NCBI RefSeq assembly: GCF_014203535.1
Contig: NZ_JACHJI010000002.1
Location: 501,042 to 565,041, forward strand
DNA length: 64,000 nt
Direction of reading: 5' to 3'
Origin: Streptomyces griseomycini
GTDB lineage: Bacteria > Actinomycetota > Actinomycetes > Streptomycetales > Streptomycetaceae
Shown: piece after piece, positions 1-6,990 of the stretch
Layout of the letters: each line of letters opens with the position of its first letter
Position numbering within the stretch: the stretch's first letter is position 1
Made by a program: the position numbers and the translations under genes
Notes under the pieces: generated by a model
The model's database searches: none
Seen by the model: the letters and a program-made list of their open reading frames with translations, nothing else
What the model was told of the DNA's origin: nothing

Positions 1-357
1 GACCTGTCCCCAGGGCAGCACGATGACGCGGAAGGGGTTGCGGACGCGCAGCCGGTCGTCGTTGACGAAGACGGCGGGGCGCAGGGTGTACGCGACGACC
101 AGGGGCACCAGGAGGAGCATCACCGCGAGCGCCAGCCACGGCGTGCGGCCCTCCCCGGTGACCACCGCGTCGATGCCGAGCCACCCGACGAGGGCGAGCA
201 GCAGCGCACCGCCGACGAGGGCCGCGGGCGACCGGTAGATCCGGTCCTTGAACCGGGGCGCCGCGGGTGCCGCGGGTGCCGGGGACTGCGGGGCCTTCGA
301 CGGCTTCGTGGGCTTCGAGGGCTCCGGCGCAGGCGACTGAGGGTCAGGGGTCGTCAT
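1..357 (-). CDS. PH domain-like membrane protein, 3' part missing
   Basis: The gene starts at an ATG at 357 and runs off the left edge, so only about 119 N-terminal residues are visible. The first ~35 residues are Pro/Ser/Ala/Lys-rich and probably disordered. Two hydrophobic segments follow (about residues 45-62 and 74-92), and then a beta-rich start of the kind seen in bacterial PH-domain proteins (VFVNDDRLRVRNPFRVIVLP). This is the usual layout of Streptomyces proteins annotated as PH domain-containing membrane proteins; the biological role is unknown. It is divergent from deoC with about 130 bp between the starts. The family call rests on an incomplete domain. Confidence 0.6.
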   Translation of the reverse strand, partial: MTTPDPQSPAPEPSKPTKPSKAPQSPAPAAPAAPRFKDRIYRSPAALVGGALLLALVGWLGIDAVVTGEGRTPWLALAVMLLLVPLVVAYTLRPAVFVNDDRLRVRNPFRVIVLPWGQV

Positions 358-449
358 GCTCCCGATTCTGCACGACGCCCCCGGAAGCGCTCCTCCGCGG
401 TGGGGCCCGGCCGGCGCCGCCGGCGGCCGGACGGAACGAGCGCGGGGGC

Positions 450-478
450 TGTACAGCCGCTACGCGCGTAGATATGCT
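450..478 (+). promoter_or_regulatory. deoC promoter with operator in the spacer
   Basis: A -35-like TGTACA (450-455) and a -10-like TATGCT (473-478) are 17 bp apart. The spacer contains the perfect 12-bp palindrome CTACGCGCGTAG (460-471), which recurs at four other nucleoside genes in this window. Transcription would start near 485, on or next to the start codon, so deoC mRNA may be leaderless; there is no Shine-Dalgarno sequence. A protein bound here should block RNA polymerase directly. Confidence 0.6.
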
Positions 479-490
479 CGGCTGGTGACC

Positions 491-1450
491 ATGCCCACCA
501 CTGCACCCCCCGCACACGCTCTGAGTGACGTCACCGCGTCCGACGGCACGCTGCGCCGCTTCCTCCACGGGCTGCCCGGCGTCGACGCGGTCGGCCTGGA
601 GGCGCGTGCCGCCTCCCTCGGCACCCGCTCGATCAAGACGACCGCGAAGGCGTACGCCATCGACCTCGCCATCTCGATGGTCGACCTGACGACGCTGGAA
701 GGCGCGGACACCCCGGGCAAGGTCCGGGCGCTCGGCGCGAAGGCGGTCCGTCCCGACCCGACCGACCGCACGGCCCCCGCCACGGCCGCGGTCTGCGTCT
801 ACCCCGACATGGTGGCCACGGCCAGGGAGGCGGTCGCCGGCTCCGGCGTCAAGGTCGCCTCCGTCGCCACCGCCTTCCCGGCCGGCCGCGCCCCGATCGC
901 CGTCAAGCTGGCGGACGTCCGCGAGGCCGTCTCCGCCGGCGCGGACGAGATCGACATGGTCATCGACCGCGGGGCGTTCCTCGCCGGGAACTACCTGAAG
1001 GTGTACGAGGAGATCGTGGCCGTGAAGGAGGCCTGCGGCACGAGCGCGCGGCTGAAGGTCATCTTCGAGACGGGCGAGCTGTCGACGTACGACAACATCC
1101 GCCGGGCGAGCTGGCTCGGCATGCTGGCGGGCGCGGACTTCATCAAGACCTCGACCGGCAAGGTGGCGGTGAACGCCACGCCCGCGAACACGCTCCTGAT
1201 GCTGGAGGCGGTCCGCGACTTCCGCGCGCAGACCGGCGTCCAGGTCGGCGTGAAGCCGGCCGGCGGCATCCGCACCAGCAAGGACGCGATCAAGTTCCTC
1301 GTGCTGGTCAACGAGACCGCGGGTGAGGACTGGCTGGACAACCACTGGTTCCGCTTCGGCGCCTCCTCGCTGCTCAACGACCTGCTGATGCAGCGCCAGA
1401 AGCTGGCCACCGGCCGCTACTCCGGCCCCGACTACGTGACGGTGGACTGA
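491..1450 (+). CDS. deoC: Deoxyribose-phosphate aldolase DeoC
   Basis: A class I aldolase that splits 2-deoxyribose-5-phosphate into glyceraldehyde-3-phosphate and acetaldehyde, the last step of deoxynucleoside catabolism. The TIM-barrel landmarks are present: DEIDMVIDRGAFLAG, ADFIKTSTGK with the Schiff-base lysine, and the phosphate-binding GVKPAGGIRT near the C-terminus. The 319-residue form starting at ATG 491 is normal length for the longer actinobacterial type. An in-frame GTG at 485 is the alternative and would coincide with the predicted transcription start. Two aldehyde dehydrogenase-type genes follow 5 bp downstream and probably remove the acetaldehyde. Confidence 0.93.
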   Translation: MPTTAPPAHALSDVTASDGTLRRFLHGLPGVDAVGLEARAASLGTRSIKTTAKAYAIDLAISMVDLTTLEGADTPGKVRALGAKAVRPDPTDRTAPATAAVCVYPDMVATAREAVAGSGVKVASVATAFPAGRAPIAVKLADVREAVSAGADEIDMVIDRGAFLAGNYLKVYEEIVAVKEACGTSARLKVIFETGELSTYDNIRRASWLGMLAGADFIKTSTGKVAVNATPANTLLMLEAVRDFRAQTGVQVGVKPAGGIRTSKDAIKFLVLVNETAGEDWLDNHWFRFGASSLLNDLLMQRQKLATGRYSGPDYVTVD

Positions 1451-1455
1451 TCACC

Positions 1456-2907
1456 ATGACCATGGAAAAGCGGTCATCCGCATTCGAGTACGCGCCGGCG
1501 CCCGAGTCCCGCTCGATCGTCGACATCGCCCCGTCGTACGGCCTGTTCATCGACGGCGAGTTCACCGAGGCGGCCGACGGCAAGGTCTTCAAGACCGTCT
1601 CCCCCTCCACCGAGGAGGTCCTCTCCGAGGTCGCCGAGGCCGGCGAGGCGGACGTGGACCGCGCGGTCAAGGCGGCCCGCAGGGCCTTCGAGAAGTGGTC
1701 GGCGCTCCCGGGCGCCGAGCGCGCCAAGTACCTGTTCCGCATCGCGCGGATCATCCAGGAACGCAGCCGCGAGCTGGCCGTGCTCGAGACCCTCGACAAC
1801 GGCAAGCCGATCAGGGAGACCCGCGACGCGGACCTCCCCCTGGTCGCGGCGCACTTCTTCTACTACGCGGGCTGGGCGGACAAGCTCGGCCACGCCGGCT
1901 TCGGCGCGGACCCGCGCCCCCTCGGCGTCGCGGGCCAGGTCATCCCCTGGAACTTCCCGCTCCTGATGCTGGCGTGGAAGATCGCCCCGGCGCTGGCGAC
2001 CGGCAACACGGTGGTGCTGAAGCCCGCCGAGACGACCCCGCTCTCCGCGCTGTTCTTCGCGGACGTCTGCCGCCAGGCCGGCCTGCCCGGGGGCGTCGTC
2101 AACATCGTCACCGGCGACGGCCGCGCCGGCGCCGCGCTGGTCGCCCACCCCGACGTGAACAAGGTCGCCTTCACCGGCTCCACGGCCGTCGGCAAGGAGA
2201 TCGCGCGCACGGTCGCGGGCACCCGCAAGAAGCTCACCCTGGAGCTGGGCGGCAAGGGCGCCAACATCGTCTTCGACGACGCCCCGATCGACCAGGCCGT
2301 CGAGGGCATCGTGAACGGCATCTTCTTCAACCAGGGCCAGGTCTGCTGCGCGGGCAGCCGCCTCCTGGTCCAGGAGTCGGTCCAGGACGAGCTGCTGGAC
2401 GCGCTCAAGCGCCGCCTGTCGACGCTCCGCCTGGGCGACCCGCTCGACAAGAACACCGACATCGGCGCGATCAACTCCGCCGAGCAGCTGGCCCGGATCA
2501 CCGCGCTCGCCGACCAGGGCGAGGCGGAGGGCGCCGAACGCTGGTCCCCGGCCTGCGAGATCCCCTCCGCCGGCTACTGGTTCGCCCCGACGCTCTTCAC
2601 GAACGTCACCCAGGCGCACACTATCGCCCGCGACGAGATCTTCGGCCCGGTGCTGTCCGTCCTCACCTTCCGCACCCCGGACGAGGCCGTCGCCAAGGCC
2701 AACAACACCCCGTACGGCCTGTCGGCGGGCGTCTGGACGGAGAAGGGCTCGCGCATCCTGGCGGTCGCGAACAGGCTCCGCGCGGGCGTGATCTGGTCCA
2801 ACACGTTCAACAAGTTCGACCCGACGTCGCCGTTCGGCGGCTACAAGGAGTCGGGCTTCGGCCGCGAGGGCGGCCGCCACGGCCTGGAGGCGTACCTCGA
2901 TGTCTGA
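1456..2907 (+). CDS. NAD(P)-dependent aldehyde dehydrogenase
   Basis: A full-length (483 aa) ALDH superfamily enzyme. Visible signatures are PWNFP (Asn about 166), GSTAVGKEI in the cofactor-binding region, LELGGKGANIV (general-base Glu about 263) and FNQGQVCCAGSR with the catalytic Cys about 297. The gene lies 5 bp downstream of deoC, so oxidation of the acetaldehyde made by DeoC to acetate is the obvious inferred role; the substrate is not readable from sequence. Its 3' end overlaps the next ALDH-like gene by 8 bp, suggesting translational coupling and an obligate partner. Confidence 0.9.
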   Translation: MTMEKRSSAFEYAPAPESRSIVDIAPSYGLFIDGEFTEAADGKVFKTVSPSTEEVLSEVAEAGEADVDRAVKAARRAFEKWSALPGAERAKYLFRIARIIQERSRELAVLETLDNGKPIRETRDADLPLVAAHFFYYAGWADKLGHAGFGADPRPLGVAGQVIPWNFPLLMLAWKIAPALATGNTVVLKPAETTPLSALFFADVCRQAGLPGGVVNIVTGDGRAGAALVAHPDVNKVAFTGSTAVGKEIARTVAGTRKKLTLELGGKGANIVFDDAPIDQAVEGIVNGIFFNQGQVCCAGSRLLVQESVQDELLDALKRRLSTLRLGDPLDKNTDIGAINSAEQLARITALADQGEAEGAERWSPACEIPSAGYWFAPTLFTNVTQAHTIARDEIFGPVLSVLTFRTPDEAVAKANNTPYGLSAGVWTEKGSRILAVANRLRAGVIWSNTFNKFDPTSPFGGYKESGFGREGGRHGLEAYLDV

Positions 2908-3787
2908 CCGACTCAACGTACTGAAGACCTACAAGCTGTACGTCGGCGGGAAGTTCCCGCGTTCGGAGAGCGGCCGGGTGTACGAGGTGACGGACTCCAA
3001 GAACAGGTGGCTGGCCAACGCCCCGCTCTCCTCGCGCAAGGACGCCCGGGACGCGGTGGTCGCCGCGCGCAAGGCGTTCGGCGGCTGGTCCGGCGCGACG
3101 GCGTACAACCGCGGCCAGATCCTCTACCGCGTCGCGGAGATGCTGGAGGGCCGCAGGGACCAGTACGTCCGTGAGGTCGCCGAGGCCGAGGGCCTGTCGA
3201 AGTCGAAGGCCGCCGAGCAGGTGGACGCGGCGATCGACCGCTGGGTCTGGTACGCGGGCTGGACCGACAAGATCGCCCAGGTGGTCGGCGGCGGGAACCC
3301 GGTCGCGGGCCCGTACTTCAACCTGTCCTCCCCGGAACCGACGGGCGTGGTGGCGGTGCTGGCCCCGCAGGAGTCGTCCTTCCTCGGACTGGTCTCCGTG
3401 GTCGCCCCGGTCATCGCCACCGGCAACACGGCGGTGGTGGTCGCGAGCGAGGAGTCCCCGCTCCCGGCCCTCTCCCTGGGTGAGGTGCTGGCCACCTCCG
3501 ACCTCCCCGGCGGCGTGGTCAACATCCTCTCCGGCCGTACGGCGGAGATCGCCGCCCCGCTCGCCGCGCACCAGGACGTCAACGCGATCGACCTCGCGGG
3601 CGCCGACGAGGCGCTGGCCAGGGAGCTGGAGATCGCCGCGGCCGACAACCTCAAGCGCGTCCTGCGTCCACAGCCTGTGGACGACTGGTCGGCCACTCCG
3701 GGAACGGACCGGATGACGGCGTTCCTGGAGACCAAGACGGTCTGGCACCCGACGGGGTCGCTGGGCGCGTCGGGCTCCGCCTACTGA
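2900..3787 (+). CDS. Truncated ALDH-like protein without catalytic domain
   Basis: This 295-residue protein aligns with the N-terminal cofactor-binding half of aldehyde dehydrogenases (KLYVGGKF at the start, GWTDKIAQVV, LPGGVVNILSG). The PWNFP position reads LAPQESS, and the segment with the catalytic Cys and general-base Glu is absent. It therefore should not catalyse aldehyde oxidation alone. It overlaps the complete ALDH gene by 8 bp. The arrangement of a full ALDH plus a catalytically empty ALDH resembles a split version of ALDH16-type enzymes, where the second half is structural. A structural or regulatory subunit of the upstream ALDH is inferred. Confidence 0.75.
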   Translation: MSDRLNVLKTYKLYVGGKFPRSESGRVYEVTDSKNRWLANAPLSSRKDARDAVVAARKAFGGWSGATAYNRGQILYRVAEMLEGRRDQYVREVAEAEGLSKSKAAEQVDAAIDRWVWYAGWTDKIAQVVGGGNPVAGPYFNLSSPEPTGVVAVLAPQESSFLGLVSVVAPVIATGNTAVVVASEESPLPALSLGEVLATSDLPGGVVNILSGRTAEIAAPLAAHQDVNAIDLAGADEALARELEIAAADNLKRVLRPQPVDDWSATPGTDRMTAFLETKTVWHPTGSLGASGSAY

Positions 3788-3811
3788 CCGGCCGCCGGCC
3801 CGCCGCCGACC

Positions 3812-3833
3812 GCGCCCCGTACGGCCGGGGCGC
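3812..3833. terminator. Hairpin between convergent genes
   Basis: GCGCCCCG (3812-3819) pairs with CGGGGCGC (3826-3833) across a 6-nt loop. It lies between the ends of the ALDH-like gene and the convergent small secreted protein gene. There is no U-tract, which is common for Streptomyces terminators. Confidence 0.4.
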
Positions 3834-3907
3834 CGTGCCCCGCCCGTCGTCCGGGAGGGGTACGGCGCTCCGCCGTTCCGTGCCGCTCGACGCCGTGCCG
3901 GCCGGCC

Positions 3908-4315
3908 TCAACCGCCCAGCACGCCCGTCGCCGGACCGGCCACCGGGAGGCCGCCGACCGACGGCGCCTGGGCGACCGGGCCGGTCACCGCCCGCGAGTC
4001 CAGCGGCTTGAAGTCGGCGACCCGGGTGCCGACGCCGTTGTCGAGCGGGTCCACGCCCGTGCCGGCGAGCGGGTTGGGCTTCAGGCCCTCGACCGGTCCC
4101 GTGACGTGGGCGGTCGAGCCGGTCACGGCCCGCAGACCGGCCTGCGGGTCGAGGGCGCCGAGCGAGGTGCGGCCCGTGTCCACCGCGCCCGGGAGCGCCC
4201 CGGAGTCCGCCGCTGCCGCCGTCGCCGCGCCCGTCCCGAGCGCCGCTCCCGCGGTCGCGAGGACGGCCAGGGCGCGCCGGCCGGCCGGCGTCCTGGGTGC
4301 CTTGTGTCGGGCCAT
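3908..4315 (-). CDS. Small secreted Ala/Gly/Pro-rich protein
   Basis: This 135-residue protein has a clear Sec signal peptide: a basic n-region MARHKAPRTPAGRR, a hydrophobic Ala-rich core, and likely cleavage after ATAAAA near residue 36. The mature part is low-complexity, rich in G, A, V, T and P, without cysteines, and ends SVGGLPVAGPATGVLGG. I chose ATG 4315 because a purine-rich GGCGGAG precedes it and because the signal peptide starts there; the frame is open further upstream. A similar protein is encoded at 10,400-10,744 and both share a GLPVAG motif. Function unknown; surface or aerial-mycelium association is only a guess. Confidence 0.6.
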   Translation of the reverse strand: MARHKAPRTPAGRRALAVLATAGAALGTGAATAAAADSGALPGAVDTGRTSLGALDPQAGLRAVTGSTAHVTGPVEGLKPNPLAGTGVDPLDNGVGTRVADFKPLDSRAVTGPVAQAPSVGGLPVAGPATGVLGG

Positions 4316-4442
4316 CGCTCCGCCACCCCTTGCCTTCACTGAGTCATCGGATCGGTGCGCAGCGTAGTGGAGGTGTGACGCGCGCTTCAAAGCCGGACCG
4401 CGGGGCGTACACCGTCCGGACGATGCCTCAGACTGGTGTTCC

Positions 4443-5084
4443 GTGAGTTCCCAGTCGCCCCTCTCCGCGCGAGTCGTGCTGCTCTGCGGCCCCTCCGGCT
4501 CCGGCAAGTCCCTCCTCGCGGCCCGTTCCGGTCTTCCCGTGCTGCGCCTCGACGACTTCTACAAGGAGGGCGACGACCCGACGCTCCCGCTCGTGGCGGG
4601 CAGCTCCGACATCGACTGGGACCACCCCGGCTCCTGGGACGCGGACACCGCGGTCGCCGCGATCGACCGGCTGTGCCGCACGCGGCGCACCCAGGTCCCC
4701 GTCTACGACATCTCGCTCAGCGCCCGCACGGGTGAGGGGACCGTCGACATCGGCGCCGCCCCGCTGTTCATCGCGGAGGGCATCTTCGCCGCGGAGATCG
4801 TCACCCGCTGCCGCGAGCTGGGGGTGCTGGCCGACGCGCTGTGCCTGAGCCGCGGACCGGTGACGACGTTCCGCCGGCGCTTCCTGCGGGACCTGAAGGA
4901 GGGCCGCAAGTCGGTGCCGTTCCTGCTGCGCCGCGGCTGGCGGCTGATGCGGCGGGAGCGGTCGATCGTCGCCCGTCAGACGGCGCTGGGCGCGTACGCC
5001 TGCGACCGGGACGAGGCACTGGGCCGCCTGACGGCCGCCGCGGCCGGCGGGCGCACCACGACGGACACCACCGCGCCCGCCTGA
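4443..5084 (+). CDS. Uridine kinase-like P-loop nucleoside kinase
   Basis: A 213-residue protein with the Walker A motif GPSGSGKS (about residues 15-22), LRLDDFYKEGDDPTLP, typical of the uridine kinase/phosphoribulokinase fold where the Asp residues contact nucleoside and metal, and DWDHPGSWD. It would phosphorylate uridine or cytidine with ATP/GTP to the monophosphate. It starts at GTG 4443. No nucleoside-regulon palindrome is visible at its promoter, but the neighbours deoC and add make a salvage role plausible. The family assignment is firm; substrate preference is inferred. Confidence 0.8.
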   Translation: MSSQSPLSARVVLLCGPSGSGKSLLAARSGLPVLRLDDFYKEGDDPTLPLVAGSSDIDWDHPGSWDADTAVAAIDRLCRTRRTQVPVYDISLSARTGEGTVDIGAAPLFIAEGIFAAEIVTRCRELGVLADALCLSRGPVTTFRRRFLRDLKEGRKSVPFLLRRGWRLMRRERSIVARQTALGAYACDRDEALGRLTAAAAGGRTTTDTTAPA

Positions 5085-5124
5085 AAGCCGCCCGGCGGCA
5101 CGTGACGTCGGCGCGTGCACGCGA

Positions 5125-5165
5125 GAGCGGGACTGGACGGACCCCCCGGCCCTCCAGTCCCGCTC
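5125..5165 (+). terminator. Strong hairpin downstream of the uridine kinase gene
   Basis: GAGCGGGACTGGA (5125-5137) and TCCAGTCCCGCTC (5153-5165) form a perfect 13-bp stem with a 15-nt loop, 40 bp after the stop codon. It is well placed to end the transcript. Confidence 0.65.
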
Positions 5166-5170
5166 CTTCA

Positions 5171-5330
5171 CGCCCCCCGTGGGTCCCCCGTGTCCCCCCG
5201 TGGATCCCCCCGGGTCCCCCGTGACCCCCTCGTTGTTCCCCCTCCGCCCCCGTTCCCCCCGGTGACGCCCCCCTCCGGCGTCCCCGCGGTTCCCCCGTGG
5301 TCCCCCGTGGTCCCCCGTGGTCCCCCCGGA
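5171..5330. repeat. C-rich tract (G-rich on the minus strand) with tandem 10-bp units
   Basis: More than a dozen runs of four to six C occur in about 160 bp. They include at least three exact tandem TCCCCCGTGG units near 5291-5320 and looser versions (GTCCCCCGTG, GATCCCCCCG) before them. On the minus strand, which is read after the sigQ stop codon at 5334, this is a series of G5 runs able to form G-quadruplexes in the mRNA 3' end. There is no coding sense in it. Confidence 0.7.
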
Positions 5331-5333
5331 CCT

Positions 5334-6071
5334 TCAGGCGACCAGCTCGCCGAAGGCGTTCTCCTCGTCACGGCCGAAGCTGAGGACCTCGTCCTCGCGC
5401 AGCCGGCGGAGCGACCGCCAGATGCTCGACTTCACCGTGCCGACGCTGATGCCGAGGATGTCGGCGATCTCCGGGTCCGTGCGGCCCTCGTAGTAGCGCA
5501 GGACCAGCATCGTGCGCTGGAGCTCGGGCAGCCGGGCCAGCGCCTGCCACAGGACCGCGCGCAGCTCGGTGCCGCGCATCGCGTCCGTGTCGCCGGCCGT
5601 CTCCGGCAGTTCCTCGGTCGGGTACTCGTTGAGCTTGCGGCGGCGCCAGGCACTGATGTGCAGGTTGGTCATGGTGCGGCGGAGGTATCCGCCGACCGCC
5701 GCCTTGTCGCTGATCCGGTCCCACGCCCGGTAGGTCGAGAACAGCGCGCTCTGCAGCAGGTCCTCGGCCTCGAAGCGGTCGCCGGTCAGGTGGTAGGCGG
5801 TGGCGTACAGGGAGGCGCGGCGCTCCTGGACGTAGGCGGTGAACTCCGCCTCCGACAGCGAGCGGCGCTCCCCCGGGTCCTCCCCGTACGCGCTTCCCCC
5901 GTGCGTCTCCCCCGTGGGCGCGTCAACCACCGTCATGAACGCGGTGTGCTGACGCCCGGTGCCGCGAGCGCACCCCCGCCCGCTCACGGCACCGGACTTC
6001 TCGCCACCTCGGTGCACGTCGTGCAGGCGCGTGACCACTGCGCTGGTGCTGTTGCCGTGCAGCGTGTTCAT
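5334..6071 (-). CDS. sigQ: ECF-type RNA polymerase sigma factor SigQ
   Basis: A 245-residue group IV sigma factor of the SigE/SigQ type. Region 2 spans about residues 80-145 (LYATAYHLTGDRFEAEDLLQ and ALFSTYRAWDRI) and region 4 about residues 170-230 (LPELQRTMLVLRYYEG, then the helix-turn-helix DPEIADILGISVGTVKSSIW). A start at ATG 6071 is preferred because GGGGGGCGCGAG precedes it; an internal ATG at 5936 has no ribosome site. It is divergent from afsQ1, and in S. coelicolor the AfsQ1/Q2 system activates sigQ. A G-rich tract follows directly after its stop codon. Confidence 0.88.
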   Translation of the reverse strand: MNTLHGNSTSAVVTRLHDVHRGGEKSGAVSGRGCARGTGRQHTAFMTVVDAPTGETHGGSAYGEDPGERRSLSEAEFTAYVQERRASLYATAYHLTGDRFEAEDLLQSALFSTYRAWDRISDKAAVGGYLRRTMTNLHISAWRRRKLNEYPTEELPETAGDTDAMRGTELRAVLWQALARLPELQRTMLVLRYYEGRTDPEIADILGISVGTVKSSIWRSLRRLREDEVLSFGRDEENAFGELVA

Positions 6072-6167
6072 CTCGCGCCCCCCGTCGTGGACTTCCGGTG
6101 GTTTCCGTGCTGTCTTGCCTGTGCCGAAAAGCTTGCCCGGGCGACTTCATGGCCGTGTCCGCCGACT

Positions 6168-6196
6168 GTCACAGGCGTGTCACAGGGGTCGGTCAC
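6168..6196. promoter_or_regulatory. AfsQ1-type operator between sigQ and afsQ1
   Basis: GTCAC (6168-6172), six bases, GTCAC (6179-6183) is an exact match to the GTnAC-n6-GTnAC motif described for AfsQ1. A third GTCAC follows at 6192-6196 after eight bases. The site is about 97 bp upstream of the sigQ start and 112 bp upstream of the afsQ1 start, suited to control both directions. Confidence 0.75.
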
Positions 6197-6294
6197 AGCG
6201 CGGACACAGGTCCTTCACCGGCGTCGGTGCACGTAGCCCCCGTATGCGGGCCCAACGGGCATCTGCCCGCCACGGGTCGAACAGGGAGGCCTCC

Positions 6295-6990
6295 ATGGGC
6301 CAGAATGAGCCCGTGCCTTCCCTGTTGCTGATCGAGGACGACGACGCCATCCGTACGGCCCTGGAGCTCTCCCTGACCCGCCAGGGACACCGGGTGGCGA
6401 CCGCTGCCAGCGGAGAGGACGGTCTGAAACTGCTGCGCGAGCAGCGGCCGGATCTGATCGTGCTGGACGTGATGCTGCCCGGCATCGACGGGTTCGAGGT
6501 GTGCCGGCGCATCCGGCGCACGGACCAGCTGCCGATCATCCTGCTGACCGCGCGCAGCGACGACATCGACGTCGTGGTGGGCCTGGAGTCGGGCGCCGAC
6601 GACTACGTCGTCAAACCGGTGCAGGGCCGGGTGCTGGACGCCCGGATCCGGGCGGTGCTGCGGCGCGGGGAGCGGGAGTCCAGCGACTCGGCGACCTTCG
6701 GCAGCCTGGTCATCGACCGCGCGGCGATGACGGTGACGAAGAACGGCGAGGACCTCCAGCTGACGCCGACCGAGCTGCGGCTGCTGCTGGAGCTGAGCCG
6801 GCGGCCGGGCCAGGCGCTGTCCCGGCAGCAGCTGCTGCGGCTGGTGTGGGAGCACGACTACCTGGGTGACTCGCGCCTGGTGGACGCCTGTGTCCAGCGG
6901 CTGCGCGCCAAGGTCGAGGACGTGCCGTCGTCCCCGACGCTGATCCGTACCGTGCGCGGTGTCGGCTACCGGCTGGATCCGCCTCAGTGA
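6295..6990 (+). CDS. afsQ1: OmpR-type response regulator AfsQ1
   Basis: A 231-residue receiver plus winged-helix regulator. The receiver begins PSLLLIEDDDAIRTALEL; the phosphoryl-accepting Asp is in LIVLDVMLPG (about residue 58 here). The conserved Thr is in LLTARS and the Lys in DDYVVKPVQ. The C-terminal DNA-binding domain ends LIRTVRGVGYRLDPPQ. The sequence closely matches what I recall of S. coelicolor AfsQ1, a regulator of antibiotic production and morphology that responds to nitrogen source such as glutamate. ATG 6295 is used because GGGAGG lies 5 bp upstream; GTG 6313 would remove six residues and has no ribosome site. Confidence 0.93.
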   Translation: MGQNEPVPSLLLIEDDDAIRTALELSLTRQGHRVATAASGEDGLKLLREQRPDLIVLDVMLPGIDGFEVCRRIRRTDQLPIILLTARSDDIDVVVGLESGADDYVVKPVQGRVLDARIRAVLRRGERESSDSATFGSLVIDRAAMTVTKNGEDLQLTPTELRLLLELSRRPGQALSRQQLLRLVWEHDYLGDSRLVDACVQRLRAKVEDVPSSPTLIRTVRGVGYRLDPPQ

